Source: Pleurodeles waltl
Lineage: Eukaryota; Chordata; Amphibia; Caudata; Salamandridae
DNA length: 64,000 nucleotides
Assembly (NCBI RefSeq): GCF_031143425.1
Contig: NC_090447.1
Location: forward strand, 29,230,238-29,294,237
Reading direction: 5' to 3'
Below, in pieces: positions 21,306 through 34,322 of the stretch (positions are counted from its first letter, which is position 1; each line of letters opens with the position of its first letter). Made by a program: the position numbers and the translations under genes. Below the pieces are notes generated by a model. It ran no database searches and had not been told where the DNA came from. It saw nothing but the letters and a program-made list of their open reading frames with translations.

Positions 21306-23255
21306 TAGACCTGTCAGCCTTAGGGAGGTCTTCCCCAAACTTTTTGCCTTCCTCCTCCTTTTTCTGGTGATTTATTTTTGTTTGTCTTAGGACTCTACCC
21401 ACTTTTCCACTGCTAAACAGTGCCAAAGTGCTGGTGCTCTCTCCTTTAAACATAATGAATTTGACTTGCACCCAATTGGCACATTTAATTTTCTTGTAAG
21501 TCCCTAGTAAAGCAGTACTACATGTACCCAGGGACTTTAAATGCTACTAGTGGGCCTACAACACGTATTGTGGCATCCACTTCAGTAGCCTTTCAAGCCT
21601 ATCACAGGCCTGCCAATGCAGGCTATGTGTACAGTTTTAAAGTGCAATGTCAACCTGGCAAAATAAACTTTTTGCCAGGTCTAAATATTCCTTTTTAATA
21701 TATATGTCACCCCTAGGGTAGGCACTAAGTAGCCGATTGTGCAGGGTGCAGTGTACTTAAAAAGTTGGACATGTACTTTTACATGCCCTTGTAATGAAAA
21801 ACTAGTCAATTTGTTTTTCTCTACTGCAAGGCCTGCCTCTACCAAAGGATATTGTTGGGTTACCTTATTACATTTATTAAGTGATAACTTTCAAATGGGA
21901 GCAGGTAGAAAGTTTGAGGGTGGTCTGTAAAGGATTGTAATTTAAAACCCTTTGTGATAGTAAAGTCAGATTATAAGTCACAATTCTGAAAATACCACTT
22001 TTAGAAAGTTGCCATTTTGTTTTCATAACCATTCGATGTTTGCAGCCTGTATCCTGGATCTCATGACTAGGTATCACTGACAGTTGGTATTTGTGTATTC
22101 CTTCTAGACAGTGGGACAAAGAGGGTATGGGTGTTGGCAGGACAGTCCATTTCTGTCAGGATGAGGGGGAGGAGCTGTCTCCTACCACACTTGCACATCG
22201 CAAAGGCACGGCCTCAGCACACTCGGAAAGGGTTTTACACTAGTCTTTTGTGCCCCCAGGCAAGATGGGGTCAGGGCAGGGAGAAAGGAAATTCCAGACA
22301 CTTCTGTAAGGGGGAGGACACTAGAAGCTTCTCCCACTTCAAAGCTGGCACCAAGTATAAATTAAGGATCATCAGACCCAGCTCTTCAGTACACGTCTGG
22401 ACCTGCTCCGCTGCGAGACGGACCGCTTCTCTGCTGCCCTGCCACCCTGATGCCTGGGTGAGAAGGTCCGAGCCTGCATCTTGATACAGGACCACCAGAG
22501 TGACTCCAGGGCTAGTTGGCTGGCCTCCTGCTCAGAGCCCCATCGATAGAAAAGGATCCAACCATCTTGAAGCCTGCACCCTGGACTCAGCCTCCTGTGA
22601 GTCTTGCCCCCCAAGTGGTTCCACCCCAGTCCTGGACCTTTGGAAGTGGACCTGAAGGAGCAATGTCAGCCAAGGTGTGGTTCCAGCAGAACAGATGCAG
22701 TGAGACGCATCGCCCCGCAGCAAAAAAGGACCTTGCATTGCACCCTCGCAGCTTCTTAGAACTGTTGATGCAAAAAACATCCTTGACGCAAGTCCGCGTA
22801 TCGCTGCCCCGGAGCTCCTTGGAACCGCCGATATGTGATGCTTCCTCGACTCAGAAACTCGCAACAATCCGCAACCAGGATTTGGAGTACTTTGTTCAGA
22901 GGGCCTAACTTGGTCCTTGTATCCGGATCACAGACCATTGTTGTTATCCTGAACGTCTGAATTTGTCCCATCTGGTGCAACCAGATACCCACAATTGTCC
23001 CTTTATAATTTTAGGCATTGTTTTTACCTAAGCTTTTAAAGTGGCATATCTCCGGTTCTTCTAACTAGATTTTTGTCATTTTGGTGGCAAATAATTTACT
23101 AAATGTTATCCTATTTTTCTAAACTGGTGTGGTATTTTTTTTGTTTTGTAGTTTCTCTTCACTACTGTTTGTGTTCTGCATAAATAGTTTACACATTAGT
23201 TCTAAGTTAAGCCTGATTGTTTTTGTGCCATGCTCCCTGAGGGTTACACCTAGGG
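21306..23255 (+). mobile_element. Interspersed non-coding repeat inserted in the tandem array
   Basis: Single-copy-looking sequence that interrupts the array. It starts near ACCTGTCAGCCTTAGGGAGG and ends near AAGCCTGATTGTTTTTGTGCC. The same family lies in reverse orientation at 58800-59532: for example TTTTAGAAAGTTGCC here and its complement there, and CCCACTTTTCCACTGC against GTAGTGGTAAACTG. No coding frame. I recall it as an abundant newt repeat. The exact ends are uncertain by tens of bases. Confidence 0.6.
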
Positions 23256-23970
23256 TACAGAGTGTGGAGGCAGAGGGGTGTCTGACAGACGGTTGGACAG
23301 GTGTTGTGAGACACCTGGGTATAGACTGTGGAGACAGAGGGGTGTCTGACAGATGGCTGAGTGGGTGGTGTGGGACGCCTGGGTGCAGAATGTGAGGATA
23401 GAGGGTGTCTGTCAGGCGGCAGGACTGGTCTTGTGAGACTCCTTGGTGCAGAGTGTGAGGAAGGGGGTGGCTGGCAGATGGTTAGACTGGTGTTGTGAGA
23501 CACCCGGGTCCATGGATTGGACAGTTGAGGAGCACGGACTGAGGCATTGATGTGAGACATCTGGGGTGCAGAGTCGGCCCATCAGGGAATCTGAGAGACA
23601 GCTGAAGAGCAATGAGTGAGGTCTGTGCTGGCAGACACCTGGTGTGCCCAGTGGGGTGTCTCAGAGACAACTGAGGGACATAGACTTTGATGCCAGACAC
23701 CTGAGGTTCTCACTGTGCGAGCAGCAGAGTGCCTGAGAGACAGTTGAGGAGCATAGAGGTAGAACTGTGGTGTGAGACACCTGGGGTACCCAGTGTGGGA
23801 GCAGTGGCTTTGGCTGAGAGACAGCTGAGGAGCATAGACTCGGAACTGTGGTGTGAGACACCTGAGGTGCCCAGTGTGGGAGCAGTCGGTGTCTCTTAGA
23901 CATCTGAGAGGGAGTGATGCGAGACAGCTGTGGTGATGCCCAGTGTGGGAGCAGTGGATGGCTCATAGAC
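23256..23970. repeat. Tandem array, divergent 60-73 bp units
   Basis: Units share TGTGAGACACCTGGGGTGC and GGTGTCT-GACAG but differ considerably from one another. They grade from the short older type into the long homogeneous type. Confidence 0.8.
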
Positions 23971-26900
23971 AGCTGAGAGACCGGGAGTGATGCGAGACAG
24001 ATGTGATGCTCAGTATGGGAGCAGTGGATGTCTCACAGGCAGCTGAGAGACAGGGAGTGATGCGAGACAGCTGCTATGCTCAGTATAGGAGCAGTGGATG
24101 TCTCATAGACAGCTGAGAGACCGGGAGTGATGCGAGACAGCTGTGATGATGCCCAGTGTGGGAGCAGTGGATTTCTCGTAGACAGCTGAGAGACCGGGAG
24201 TGATGCGAGACAGCTGCGATGATGCCCAGTGTGGGAGCAGTGGATGTCTCGTAGACAGCTGAGAGACCGGGAGTGATGCGAGACAGCTGCGATGATGCCC
24301 AGTGTGGGAGCAGTGGGTGTCTCATAGACAGCTGAGAGACCGGGAGTGATGCGAGACAGCTGTGATGCTCAGTATGGGAGCAGTGGATGTCCCATAGACA
24401 GCTGAGAGACAGGGAGTGATGCGTGACAGCTGGGATGCCCAGTGTGGGAGCAGTGGGTGTCTCATAGCTGAGCAGCAGGGAGTGAGGACTGTGATGTGAG
24501 ACACCTGAGGTGCCCAGTGTGGGAGCAGTGGGTGTCTCATAGATAGCGGAGCAGGGAGTGATGAGAGACAGCTGCTATGCTCAGTATGGGAGCAGTGGAT
24601 GTCTCATAGACAGCTGAGAGACCGGGAGTGATACGAGACAGCTGTGATGATGCCCAGTGTGGGAGCAGTGGGTGTCTCATAGACAGCTGAGAGACAGGGA
24701 GTGATGCGAGACAGCTGGGATGCCCAGTGTGGGAGCAGTGGGTGTCTCATAGCTGAGCAGCAGGGAGTGAGGAGTGTGATGTGAGACACCTGAGGTGCCC
24801 AGTGTGGGAGCAGTGGGTGTCTCATAGACAGCTGAGCAGGGAGTGATGCGAGACAGCTGCTATGCTCAGTATGGGAGCAGTGGATGTCTCATAGACAGCT
24901 GAGAGACCAGGAGTGATGCGAGACAGCTGTGATGCTCGGTATGGGAGCAGTGGATGTCTCATAGGCAGCTGAGAGACCGGGAGTGATGCGAGACAGCTGT
25001 GGTGATGCCCAGTGTGGGAGCAGTGGGTGTCTCATAGACAGCTGAGCAGGGAGTGATGCGAGACAGCTGTGGTGATGCCCAGTGTGGGAGCAGTGGGTGT
25101 CTCATAGACAGCTGAGAGGGAGTGATGCGAGACAGCTGCGATGATGCCCAGAGTGGGAGCAGTCGGTGTCTCATAGACAGCTGAGAGACCGGGAGTGATG
25201 CGAGACAGCTGCGATGATGGCCAGAGTGGGAGCAGTCGGTGTCTCATAGACAGCTGAGAGACCGGGAGTGATGCGAGACAGCTGCGATGATGCCCAGAGT
25301 GGGAGCAGTCGGTGTCTCATAGACAGCTGAGAGACCGGGAGTGATGCGAGACAGCTGTGATGATGCCCAGTGTGGGAGCAGTGGGTGTCTCATAGACAGC
25401 TGAGAGACCGGGAGTGATGTGAGACAGCTGTGATGCTCAGTATGGGAGCAGTGGATGTCTCATAGACAGCTGAGAGACAGGGAGTGATGCGAGACAGCTG
25501 TGATGCTCAGTATGGGAGCAGTGGATGTCTCATAGACAGCTGAGAGACAGGGAGTGGTGTGAGACAGCTGTGACGATGCCCGGTGTGGGAGCAGTGGGTG
25601 TTTAATAGACAGCTGAGAGGGAGTGATGCGAGACAGCTGCGATGATGCCCAGTGTGGGAGCAGTGGGTGTCTCATAGACAGCTGAGCAGGGAGTGATGCG
25701 AGACAGCTGCGATGATGCCCAGAGTGGGAGCAGTCGGTGTCTCATAGACAGCTGAGAGACCGGGAGTGATGCGAGACAGCTGTGATGATGCCCAGTGTGG
25801 GAGCAGTGGGTGTCTCATAGACAGCTGAGAGACCGGGAGTGATGTGAGACAGCTGTGATGCTCAGTATGGGAGCAGTGGATGTCTCATAGACAGCTGAGA
25901 GACAGGGAGTGATGCGAGACAGCTGTGATGCTCAGTATGGGAGCAGTGGATGTCTCATAGACAGCTGAGAGACAGGGAGTGGTGTAAGAGGAGTGGTGTG
26001 AGACAGCTGTGACGATGCCCGGTGTGGGAGCAGTGGGTGTTTAATAGACAGCTGAGAGGGAGTGACGCGAGACAGCTGCGATGATGCCCAGTGTGGGAGC
26101 AGTGGGTGTCTCATAGACAGCTGAGCAGGGAGTGATGCGAGACAGCTGTGATGATGCCCAGTGCGGGAGCAGTGGGTGTCTCATAGACAGCTGAGAGGGA
26201 GTGATGCGAGACAGCTGCGATGATGCCCAGTGTGGGAGCAGTCGGTGTCTCATAGACAGCTGAGAGGGAGGGAGTGATGCGAGACAGCTGTGGTGCTGCC
26301 CAGTGAGGGAGCAGTGGGTGTCTCATAGACAGCTGAGAGGGAGTGATGCGAGACAGCTGTGATGCTGGAGTGATGCGAGACAGCTATGATGATGCCTGGT
26401 GTGGGAGCAGTGGGTGTCTCATAGACAGCTGAGAGGGAGTGATGCGAGACAGCTGCGATGATGCCCAGAGTGGGAGCAGTCGGTGTCTCTTAGACAGCTG
26501 AGAGGGAGTGATGCGAGACAGCTGCGATGATGCCCAGAGTGGGAGCAGTCGGTGTCTCTTAGACAGCTGAGAGGGAGTGATGCGAGACAGCTGCGATGAT
26601 GCCCAGAGTGGGAGCAGTCAGTGTCTCATAGACAGCTGAGAGACCGGGAGTGATGCGAGACAGCTGCGATGATGCCCAGAGTGGGAGCAGTCGGTGTCTT
26701 ATAGACAGCTGAGAGACCGGGAGTGATGCGAGACAGCTGTGATGATGCCCAGTGTGGGAGCAGTGGGTGTCTCATAGCAGCTGAGAGACAGGGAGTGATG
26801 CGAGACAGCTGTGATGCTCAGTATGGGAGCAGTGGATGTCTCATAGACAGCTGAGAGACAGGGAGTGGTGTGAGACAGCTGTGACGATGCCCGGTGTGGG

Positions 26901-29900
26901 AGCAGTGGGTGTTTAATAGACAGCTGAGAGGGAGTGATGCGAAACAGCTGCGATGATGCCCAGTGTGGGAGCAGTGGGTGTCTCATAGACAGCTGAGCAG
27001 GGAGTGATGCGAGACAGCTGTGATGATGCCCAGTGCGGGAGCAGTCGGTGTCTCCTAGACAGCTGAGAGGGAGTGATGCGAGACAGCTGCGATGATGCCC
27101 AGTGTGGGAGCAGTCGGTGTCTCATAGACAGCTGAGAGGGAGTGATGCGAGACAGCTGTGGTGCTGCCCAGTGAGGGAGCAGTGGGTGTCTCATAGACAG
27201 CTGAGCGGGAGTGATGCGAGACAGCTGCGGTGCTGCCCAGTGAGGGAGCAGTGGGTGTCTCATAGACAGCTGAGAGGGAGTGATGCGAGACAGCTGCGAT
27301 GATGCCCAGAGTGGGAGCAGTCGGTGTCTCTTAGACAGCTGAGAGGGAGTGATGCGAGACAGCTGCGATGATGCCCAGAGTGGGAGCAGTCGGTGCCTCA
27401 TAGACAGCTGAGAGACCGGGAGTGATGCGAGACAGCTGCGATGATGCCCAGAGTGGGAGCAGTCGGTGTCTCATAGACAGCTGAGAGATCGGGAGTGATG
27501 CGAGACAGCTGCGATGATGCCCAGTGTGGGAGCAGTGGGTGTCTCATAGACAGCTGAGAGACCGGGAGTGATGTGAGACAGCTGTGATGCTCAGTATGGG
27601 AGCAGTGGATGTCTCATAGACAGCTGAGAGACAGGGAGTGGTGTGAGACAGCTGTGACGATGCCCGGTGTGGGAGCAGTGGGTGTTTAATAGACAGCTGA
27701 GAGGGAGTGATGCGAGACAGGTGCGATGATGCCCAGTGTGGGAGCAGAGGTGTCTCATAGACAGCTGAGCAGGGAGTGATCCGAGAGAGCTGTGATGATG
27801 CCCAGTGCGGGAGCAGTGGGTGTCTCATAGACAGCTGAGAGGGAGTGATGCGAGACAGCTGCGATGATGCCCAGTGTGGGAGCAGTCGGTGTCTCATAGA
27901 CAGCTGAGAGGGAGTGATGCGAGACAGCTGTGGTGCTGCCCAGTGAGGGAGCAGTGGGTGTCTCATAGACAGCTGAGAGGGAGTGATGCGAGACAGCTGC
28001 GATGATGCCCAGTGTGGGAGCAGTGGGTGTCTCATAGACAGCTGAGAGACCGGGAGTGATGCGAGACAGCTGCGATGATGCCCAGTGTGGGAGCAGTGGA
28101 TGTCTCACAGGCAGCTGAGAGACAGGGAGTGATGCGAGACAGCTGCGATGATGCCCAGTGTGGGAGCAGTCGGTGTCTCATAGACAGCTGAGAGGGAGTG
28201 ATGCGAGACAGCTGTGGTGCTGCCCAGTGAGGGAGCAGTGGGTGTCTCATAGACAGCTGAGAGGGAGTGATGCGAGACAGCTGCGATGATGCCCAGTGTG
28301 GGAGCAGTCGGTGTCTCATAGACAGCTGAGAGATCGGGAGTGATGCGAGACAGCTGTGGTGCTGCCCAGTGAGGGAGCAGTGGGTGTCTCATAGACAGCT
28401 GAGAGGGAGTGATGCGAGACAGCTGCGATGATGCCCAGAGTGGGAGCAGTCGGTGTCTCATAGACAGCTGAGAGATTGGGAGTGATGCGAGACAGCTGTG
28501 ATGATGCCCAGTGTGGGAGCAGTGGGTGTCTCATAGACAGCTGTGAGACCGGGAGTGATGTGAGACAGCTGTGATGCTCAGTATGGGAGCAGTGGATGTC
28601 TCATAGACAGCTGAGAGACAGGGAGTGATGCGAGACAGCTGTGATGCTCAGTATGGGAGCAGTGGATGTCTCATAGACAGCTGAGAGACAGGGAGTGGTG
28701 TGAGACAGCTGTGACGATGCCCGGTGTGGGAGCAGTGGGTGTTTAATAGACAGCTGAGAGGGAGTGATGCGAGACAGCTGCGATGATGCCCAGTGTGGGA
28801 GCAGTGGGTGTCTCATAGACAGATGAGCAGGGAGTGATCCGAGACAGCTGTGATGATGCCCAGTGCGGGAGCAGTGGGTGTCTCATAGACAGCTGAGAGG
28901 GAGTGATGCGAGACAGCTGCGATGATGCCCAGTGTGGGAGCAGTCGGTGTCTCATAGACAGCTGAGAGGGAGTGATGCGAGACAGCTGTGGTGCTGCCCA
29001 GTGAGGGAGCAGTGGGTGTCTCATAGACAGCTGAGAGGGAGTGATGCGAGACAGCTGCGATGATGCCCAGTGTGGGAGCAGTGGGTGTCTCATAGACAGC
29101 TGAGTAGGGAGTGATCCGAGACAGCTGTGATGATGCCCAGTGCGGGAGCAGTGGGTGTCTCATAGACAGCTGAGAGGGAGTGATGCGAGACAGCTGCGAT
29201 GATGCCCAGTGTGGGAGCAGTCGGTGTCTCATAGACAGCTGAGAGGGAGTGATGGAGACAGCTGTGGTGCTGCCCAGTGAGGGTGCAGTGGGTGTCTCAT
29301 AGACAGCTGAGAGGGAGTGATGCGAGACAGCTGCGATGATGCCCAGTGTGGGAGCAGTGGGTGTCTCATAGACAGCTGAGAGACCGGGAGTGATGTGAGA
29401 CAGCTGTGATGCTCAGTTTGGGAGCAGTGGATGTCTCATAGACAGCTGAGAGACAGGGAGTGATGCCAGACAGCTGTGATGCTCAGTATGGGAGCAGTGG
29501 ATGTCTCATAGACAGCTGAGAGACAGGGAGTGGTGTGAGACAGCTGTGACGATGCCCGGTGTGGGAGCAGTGGGTGTTTAATAGACAGCTGAGAGACAGG
29601 GAGTGGTGTGAGACAGCTGTGACGATGCCCGGTGTGGGAGCAGTGGGTGTTTAATAGACAGCTGAGAGGGAGTGATGCGAGACAGCTGCGATGATGCCCA
29701 GTGTGGGAGCAGTGGGTGTCTCATAGACAGCTGAGCAGGGAGTGATCCGAGACAGCTGTGATGATGCCCAGTGCGGGAGCAGTGGGTGTCTCATAGACAG
29801 CTGAGAGGGAGTGATGCGAGACAGCTGCGATGATGCCCAGTGTGGGAGCAGTCGGTGTCTCATAGACAGCTGAGAGGGAGTGATGCGAGACAGCTGTGGT

Positions 29901-32150
29901 GCTGCCCAGTGAGGGAGCAGTGGATGTCTCATAGACAGCTGAGAGGGAGTGATGCAAGACAGCTGCGATGATGCCCAGTGTGGGAGCAGTGGGTGTCTCA
30001 TAGACAGCTGAGCAGGGAGTGATCCAAGACAGCTGCGATGATGCCCAGTGTGGGAGCAGTCGGTGTCTCATAGACAGCTGAGAGGGAGTGATGCGAGACA
30101 CCTGAGGTGCCCAGTGAGGGAGCAGTGGGTGTCTCATAGACAGCTGAGAGGGAGTGATGCGAGACAGCTGCGATGATGCCCAGTGTGGGAGCAGTGGGTG
30201 TCTCATAGACAGCTGAGAGACCGGGAGTGATGCGAGACAGCTGCGATGATGCCCAGTGTGGGAGAAGTGGATGTCTCACAGGCAGCTGAGAGACAGGGAG
30301 TGATGCGAGACAGCTGCGATGATGCCCAGTGTGCGAGCAGTGGGTGTCTCATAGACAGCTGAGAGACCGGGAGTGATGCGAGACAGCTGTGATGATGCCC
30401 AGTGTGGGAGCAGTCGGTGTCTCATAGACAGCTGAGAGGGAGTGATGCGAGACAGCTGTGGTGCTGCCCAGTGAGGGAGCAGTGGGTGTCTCATAGACAG
30501 CTGAGAGGGAGTGATGCGAGACAGCTGCGATGATGCCCAGAGTGGGAGCAGTCGGTGTCTCATAGACAGCTGAGAGACCGGGAGTGATGCGAGACAGCTG
30601 TGATGCTCGGTATGGGAGCAGTGGATGTCTCATAGGCAGCTGAGAGACCGGGAGTGATGCGAGACAGCTGTGGTGATGCCCAGTGTGGGAGCAGTGGGTG
30701 TCTCATAGACAGCTGAGCAGGGAGTGATGCGAGACAGCTGTGGTGATGCCCAGTGTGGGAGCAGTGGGTGTCTCATAAACAGCTGAGAGGGAGTGATGCG
30801 AGACAGCTGCGATGATGCCCAGTGAGGGAGCAGTGGGTGTCTCATAGACAGCTGAGCAGGGAGTGATCCGAGACAGCTGTGATGATGCCCAGTGCGGGAG
30901 CAGTCGGTGTCTCATAGACAGCTGAGAGACCGGGAGTGATGCGAGACAGCTGCGATGATGCCCAGTGAGGGAGCAGTGGGTGTCTCATAGACAGCTGAGA
31001 GACAGGGAGTGATGCGAGACAGCTGTGATGCTCAGTATGGGAGCAGTGGATGTCTCATAGACAGCTGAGAGACAGGGAGTGGTGTGAGACAGCTGTGACG
31101 ATGCCCGGTGTGGGAGCAGTGGGTGTTTAATAGACAGCTGAGAGGGAGTGATGCGAGACAGCTGCGATGATGCCCAGTGTGGGAGCAGTGGGTGTCTCAT
31201 AGACAGCTGAGCAGGGAGTGATCCGAGACAGCTGTGATGATGCCCAGTGCGGGAGCAGTGGGTGTCTCATAGTCAGCTGAGAGGGAGTGATGCAAGACAG
31301 CTGCGATAATGCCCAGTGTGGGAGCAGTGGGTGTCTCATAGACAGCTGAGCAGGGAGTGATCCGAGACAGCTGTGATGATGCCCAGTGCGGGAGCAGTGG
31401 GTGTCTCATAGACAGCTGAGAGGGAGTGATGCGAGACAGCTGTGATGATGCCCAGTGTGGGAGCAGTGGGTGTCTCATAGACAGCTGAGAGACCGGGAGT
31501 GATGCGAGACAGCTGCGATGATGCCCAGTGTGCGAGCAGTGGGTGTCTCATAGACAGCTGAGAGGGAGTGATGCGAGACAGCTGTGATGATGCCCAGTGC
31601 GGGAGCAGTGGGTGTCTCATAGACAGCTGAGAGACCGGGAGTGATGCGAGACAGCTGCGATGATGCCCAGTGAGGGAGCAGTGGGTGTCTCATAGACAGC
31701 TGAGAGGGAGTGATGCGAGACAGCTGCGATGATGCCCAGTGTGGGAGCAGTGGATGTCTCACAGGCAGCTGAGAGACAGGGAGTGATGCGAGACAGCTAT
31801 GATGATGCCCGGTGTGGGAGCAGTGGGTGTCTCATAGACAGCTGAGAGACCGGGAGTGATGCGAGACAGCTGCGGTGATGCCCAGTGTGGGAGCAGTGGG
31901 TGTCTCATAGACAGCTGAGAGGGAGTGATGCGAGACAGCTGCGATGATGCCCAGTGTGGGAGCAGTGGATGTCTCACAGGCAGCTGAGAGACAGGGAGTG
32001 ATGCGAGACAGCTATGATGATGCCCGGTGTGGGAGCAGTGGGTGTCTCATAGACAGCTGAGAGACCGGGAGTGATGCGAGACAGCTGCGGTGATGCCCAG
32101 TGTGCGAGCAGTGGGTGTCTCATAGACAGCTGAGAGACAGGGAGTGATGC
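23971..32150. repeat. Homogenised satellite/minisatellite array, 69-73 bp units, about 115 copies
   Basis: The unit is roughly GGGAGTGATGCGAGACAGCTG followed by a variable CGATGATGCCCAGTGTGGGAGC, then AGTGGGTGTCTCATAGACAGCTGAGAG. Length variants are GAGGG (69 bp), GCAGGG (70 bp) and GAGACCGG (73 bp), and CTCAGTATG replaces CCCAGTGTG in some. Every unit carries two CAGCTG hexamers. A rarer variant with GTTTAATAG recurs near 25601, 26041, 26911, 27690, 28741, 29577, 29650 and 31127. Long minus-strand frames built of a 23-residue repeat arise from unit lengths near multiples of three and are not taken as genes. The array ends abruptly inside a unit at about 32150. Confidence 0.95.
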
Positions 32151-33170
32151 CGAGCGCCGTCCTCCGCACTGGTCCCGCTCCCTCCCACCGGTGGGAGTGT
32201 CTCTGGCGAGGGAGGGCCCGGGCCGGGAGGTGAGGGAGCGGAGGACCTGCTGCTGGTGATTGGAGGCACCTGTGGGACCAGCGGGCCCTGGAGGGACAGT
32301 CGTGGGATTGATAAGGAGCCTGGGGGCTCAGACCGCCTCCGGCCAGCCCTGGACACCCCCGAGATGGACGCCTGAGGTGAGGGGTACTGGGGGGAGGATG
32401 CTGAGCGTGTCTGGGGGTGTAAATCCCCGCGTGGAGAGGCTGGGACATCGTATCTTTTTACTGCGAGTTTGTGGATGGAGCGCCTAGCCAGTGAGTGGCG
32501 CTACATTGGGGTACAAGGGATGGGGTGTGTTAACAATCTTGTAACTCGTCCATTACTGAGGTGTCTTAAGCTGGGACCGGATTCAGAAAAGTGTGTTTGG
32601 GGGTGAACTGGGGGATGGGACCTGTACTCCTCTGCAGGTAGCTGAGGCGCTATATCGGGACCGAGGTATATTTGGCTGAGGCGCTCCGCCTCACCTCCCG
32701 GCAGGTGTGGGGGAGGGCGAGACTGACTCAAAGTTTCTGGGAGGGAAGGTGCTGGGAAAACTGGAAGTGCGAGGGCCTGAGCCAGGGAGGCGCTTCCTCT
32801 TACTGTACGGGAGCAGCGCACCTGCGGAGAGGGAGCTCGGAGGTAAAGCGCTACACCTGCCCGCGCGTAACCGCGGACCGCTTCCACCCTTCATCCTTTC
32901 GAGGCCGATGGAACCAGAGCCACTGCGACGAACGAGAGCCACTGTGGTGGATAACGGCAGCACCAATGAACATAGCGCCCTGAAGACGCGCGTGGTCAGT
33001 ACTATGCGCCAAACATACAAGCCAACGTTATGTTCGTCTGATAACTGGAATCATAAAATAATAATTTAGGATCGTAAATTGTGAAACTGTTTAGGAGGCG
33101 CTTTGCGCGGCTGACAGTGGGCGCTATAGAAACTGTTTCAGCCTCGCACGGCCATGACGCGAGATGAAGG
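32151..33170. promoter_or_regulatory. CpG-rich stretch, possible promoter/first exon
   Basis: Abrupt shift from satellite to GC- and CpG-rich unique sequence (for example CGAGCGCCGTCCTCCGC, GCGCGTAACCGCGGACCGC). An ATG in a fair Kozak context (GGCCGATGG) at 32908 on the plus strand opens MEPEPLRRTRATVVDNGSTN and continues to 33069. A possible weak donor GTCAGT lies at 32995. No homolog was recognised. It could equally be GC-rich repeat sequence. Confidence 0.3.
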
Positions 33171-34094
33171 GCTCTGCCTGAGGCCACTGTGAGGGGTGGG
33201 TCAGGCTTGGCGACCCCCTCCCTTGCCCCCGTGGTCTCATTCTGCACAATTCCCCCAGCAGGCGTCTGGGATTACAAGGGGCTCTGTGTGGCTGCGCCCC
33301 CCTCCACCCCGACAGTTTGGGGGATCACAGCGGAGCTCGGCCTCATTCCCAGCGCCGGGCCTCGCTGCTGAGCCTGGACCATTGTACTGAAAGGAGGGAA
33401 GCCCCACCCGGGGGCGCCCCCAAACCCCCCACACAGCGCCCACCGACGGATGCAGGGCAGTGGGCATGTGCCTGGAATCAAGAACACGGTGGTGCCCCCA
33501 ACACTGCCTGGGGGAGGTCCAGGGCACGTCCCACAGCTCCCCCATCCAGGCTTCCCTCACAGTACCCCCATTCCATGGCTCACATCACCCTCCCACCCCC
33601 AGACTTCGCTCGCCGGCCCCTTCCAGGGCCACCCCCAGCGGTGTAACGCAAAATGATGGGGGGGGGGGGGCGCTGCAGAATGTGAAGGGGGACCCTACAT
33701 CTCCCATATCTCACAGATATTCATTGTCCTGGGCTGAATGAGCGCCCCTTGAAGGACTGGGCCCTCTGTGGGGCGTTACACCCCATGTCTCGAAGTATAG
33801 CCCCCCCTTGCTGACCGCACCCCGGCTAAGGCCTCTCTCCTTTGCCACCCCATTACTTCTCCACCCACCAAGGTGCCTCTCCCCCACCACCCAGCCTCTT
33901 GTCGCTGGTCTACTGTCTCCCTCGTCCCTCTGGAGGTCTCACTTCTCGGTGGCTGACCCCCACACCGGTGAAGGCCTCCCTCCCACGGCCACCCACCTCC
34001 AGCCTTCCTTACCCAAGGGCCACCCAACACCGAGATGTCTCCCTCTGTGACTCACCCTGGCCTCAGGTAGAGAACTCCAGCTCAAAGAAAACAC
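33171..34094. other. GC-rich unannotated stretch
   Basis: No gene recognised. Contains a 13-base G run at about 33658-33670 and pyrimidine-rich stretches. Confidence 0.5.
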
Positions 34095-34100
34095 TTTATT
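34095..34100 (-). terminator. AATAAA overlapping a stop codon
   Basis: Poly(A) signal on the minus strand that contains the TAA stop of the candidate terminal exon. A U-rich downstream element lies at about 34082-34094. Confidence 0.35.
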
Positions 34101-34322
34101 TAAAGTGATAGTTTGAGAAATTAACCCCATAATCGTCTGGTGGTGGTTTACGCGTAAATACGCCAGTTCTGGTAATGCACTTTCTTGGGGTGCTCGCTAA
34201 AGATTCTTTGTGACCCTCAAACGTTCTTCTTATATCGGACATAATGTAAAACCTGTACACCTCGTGAGGCTCCCAGACAACGCTCCGGGGGCCTGTTCGC
34301 GCCAATACAAACCCCAAACTTT
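34096..34322 (-). CDS. Candidate terminal coding exon of an unrecognised host gene
   Basis: On the minus strand a pyrimidine-rich acceptor CTTCTGTTTGTTTAG ends at 34323. It is followed by an open frame that includes WEPHEVYRFY, MSDIRRTFEGHKESL and CITRTGVFTRKPPPDDYGV, and ends NFSNYHFK. The stop TAA lies inside an AATAAA (34100-34095), and a U-rich GTGTTTTCTTTG follows, so the 3' UTR would be only tens of bases. The residue composition looks like real protein and unlike the flanking repeats. Short basic, Tyr-rich proteins of cilia or sperm tails can look like this, but I do not recognise it. No upstream exon was found. It could be chance or part of a repeat. Confidence 0.35.

Noticed and set aside
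23971..32150. CRISPR-like array
   Set aside because: Units are contiguous and vary throughout, with no repeat/spacer pattern, and the context is eukaryotic.
23661..32448. Dozens of minus-strand open frames of 60-163 residues with a 23-residue repeat
   Set aside because: They follow from satellite unit lengths near multiples of three. Equivalent frames overlap in different phases, and there is no start, promoter or domain evidence.
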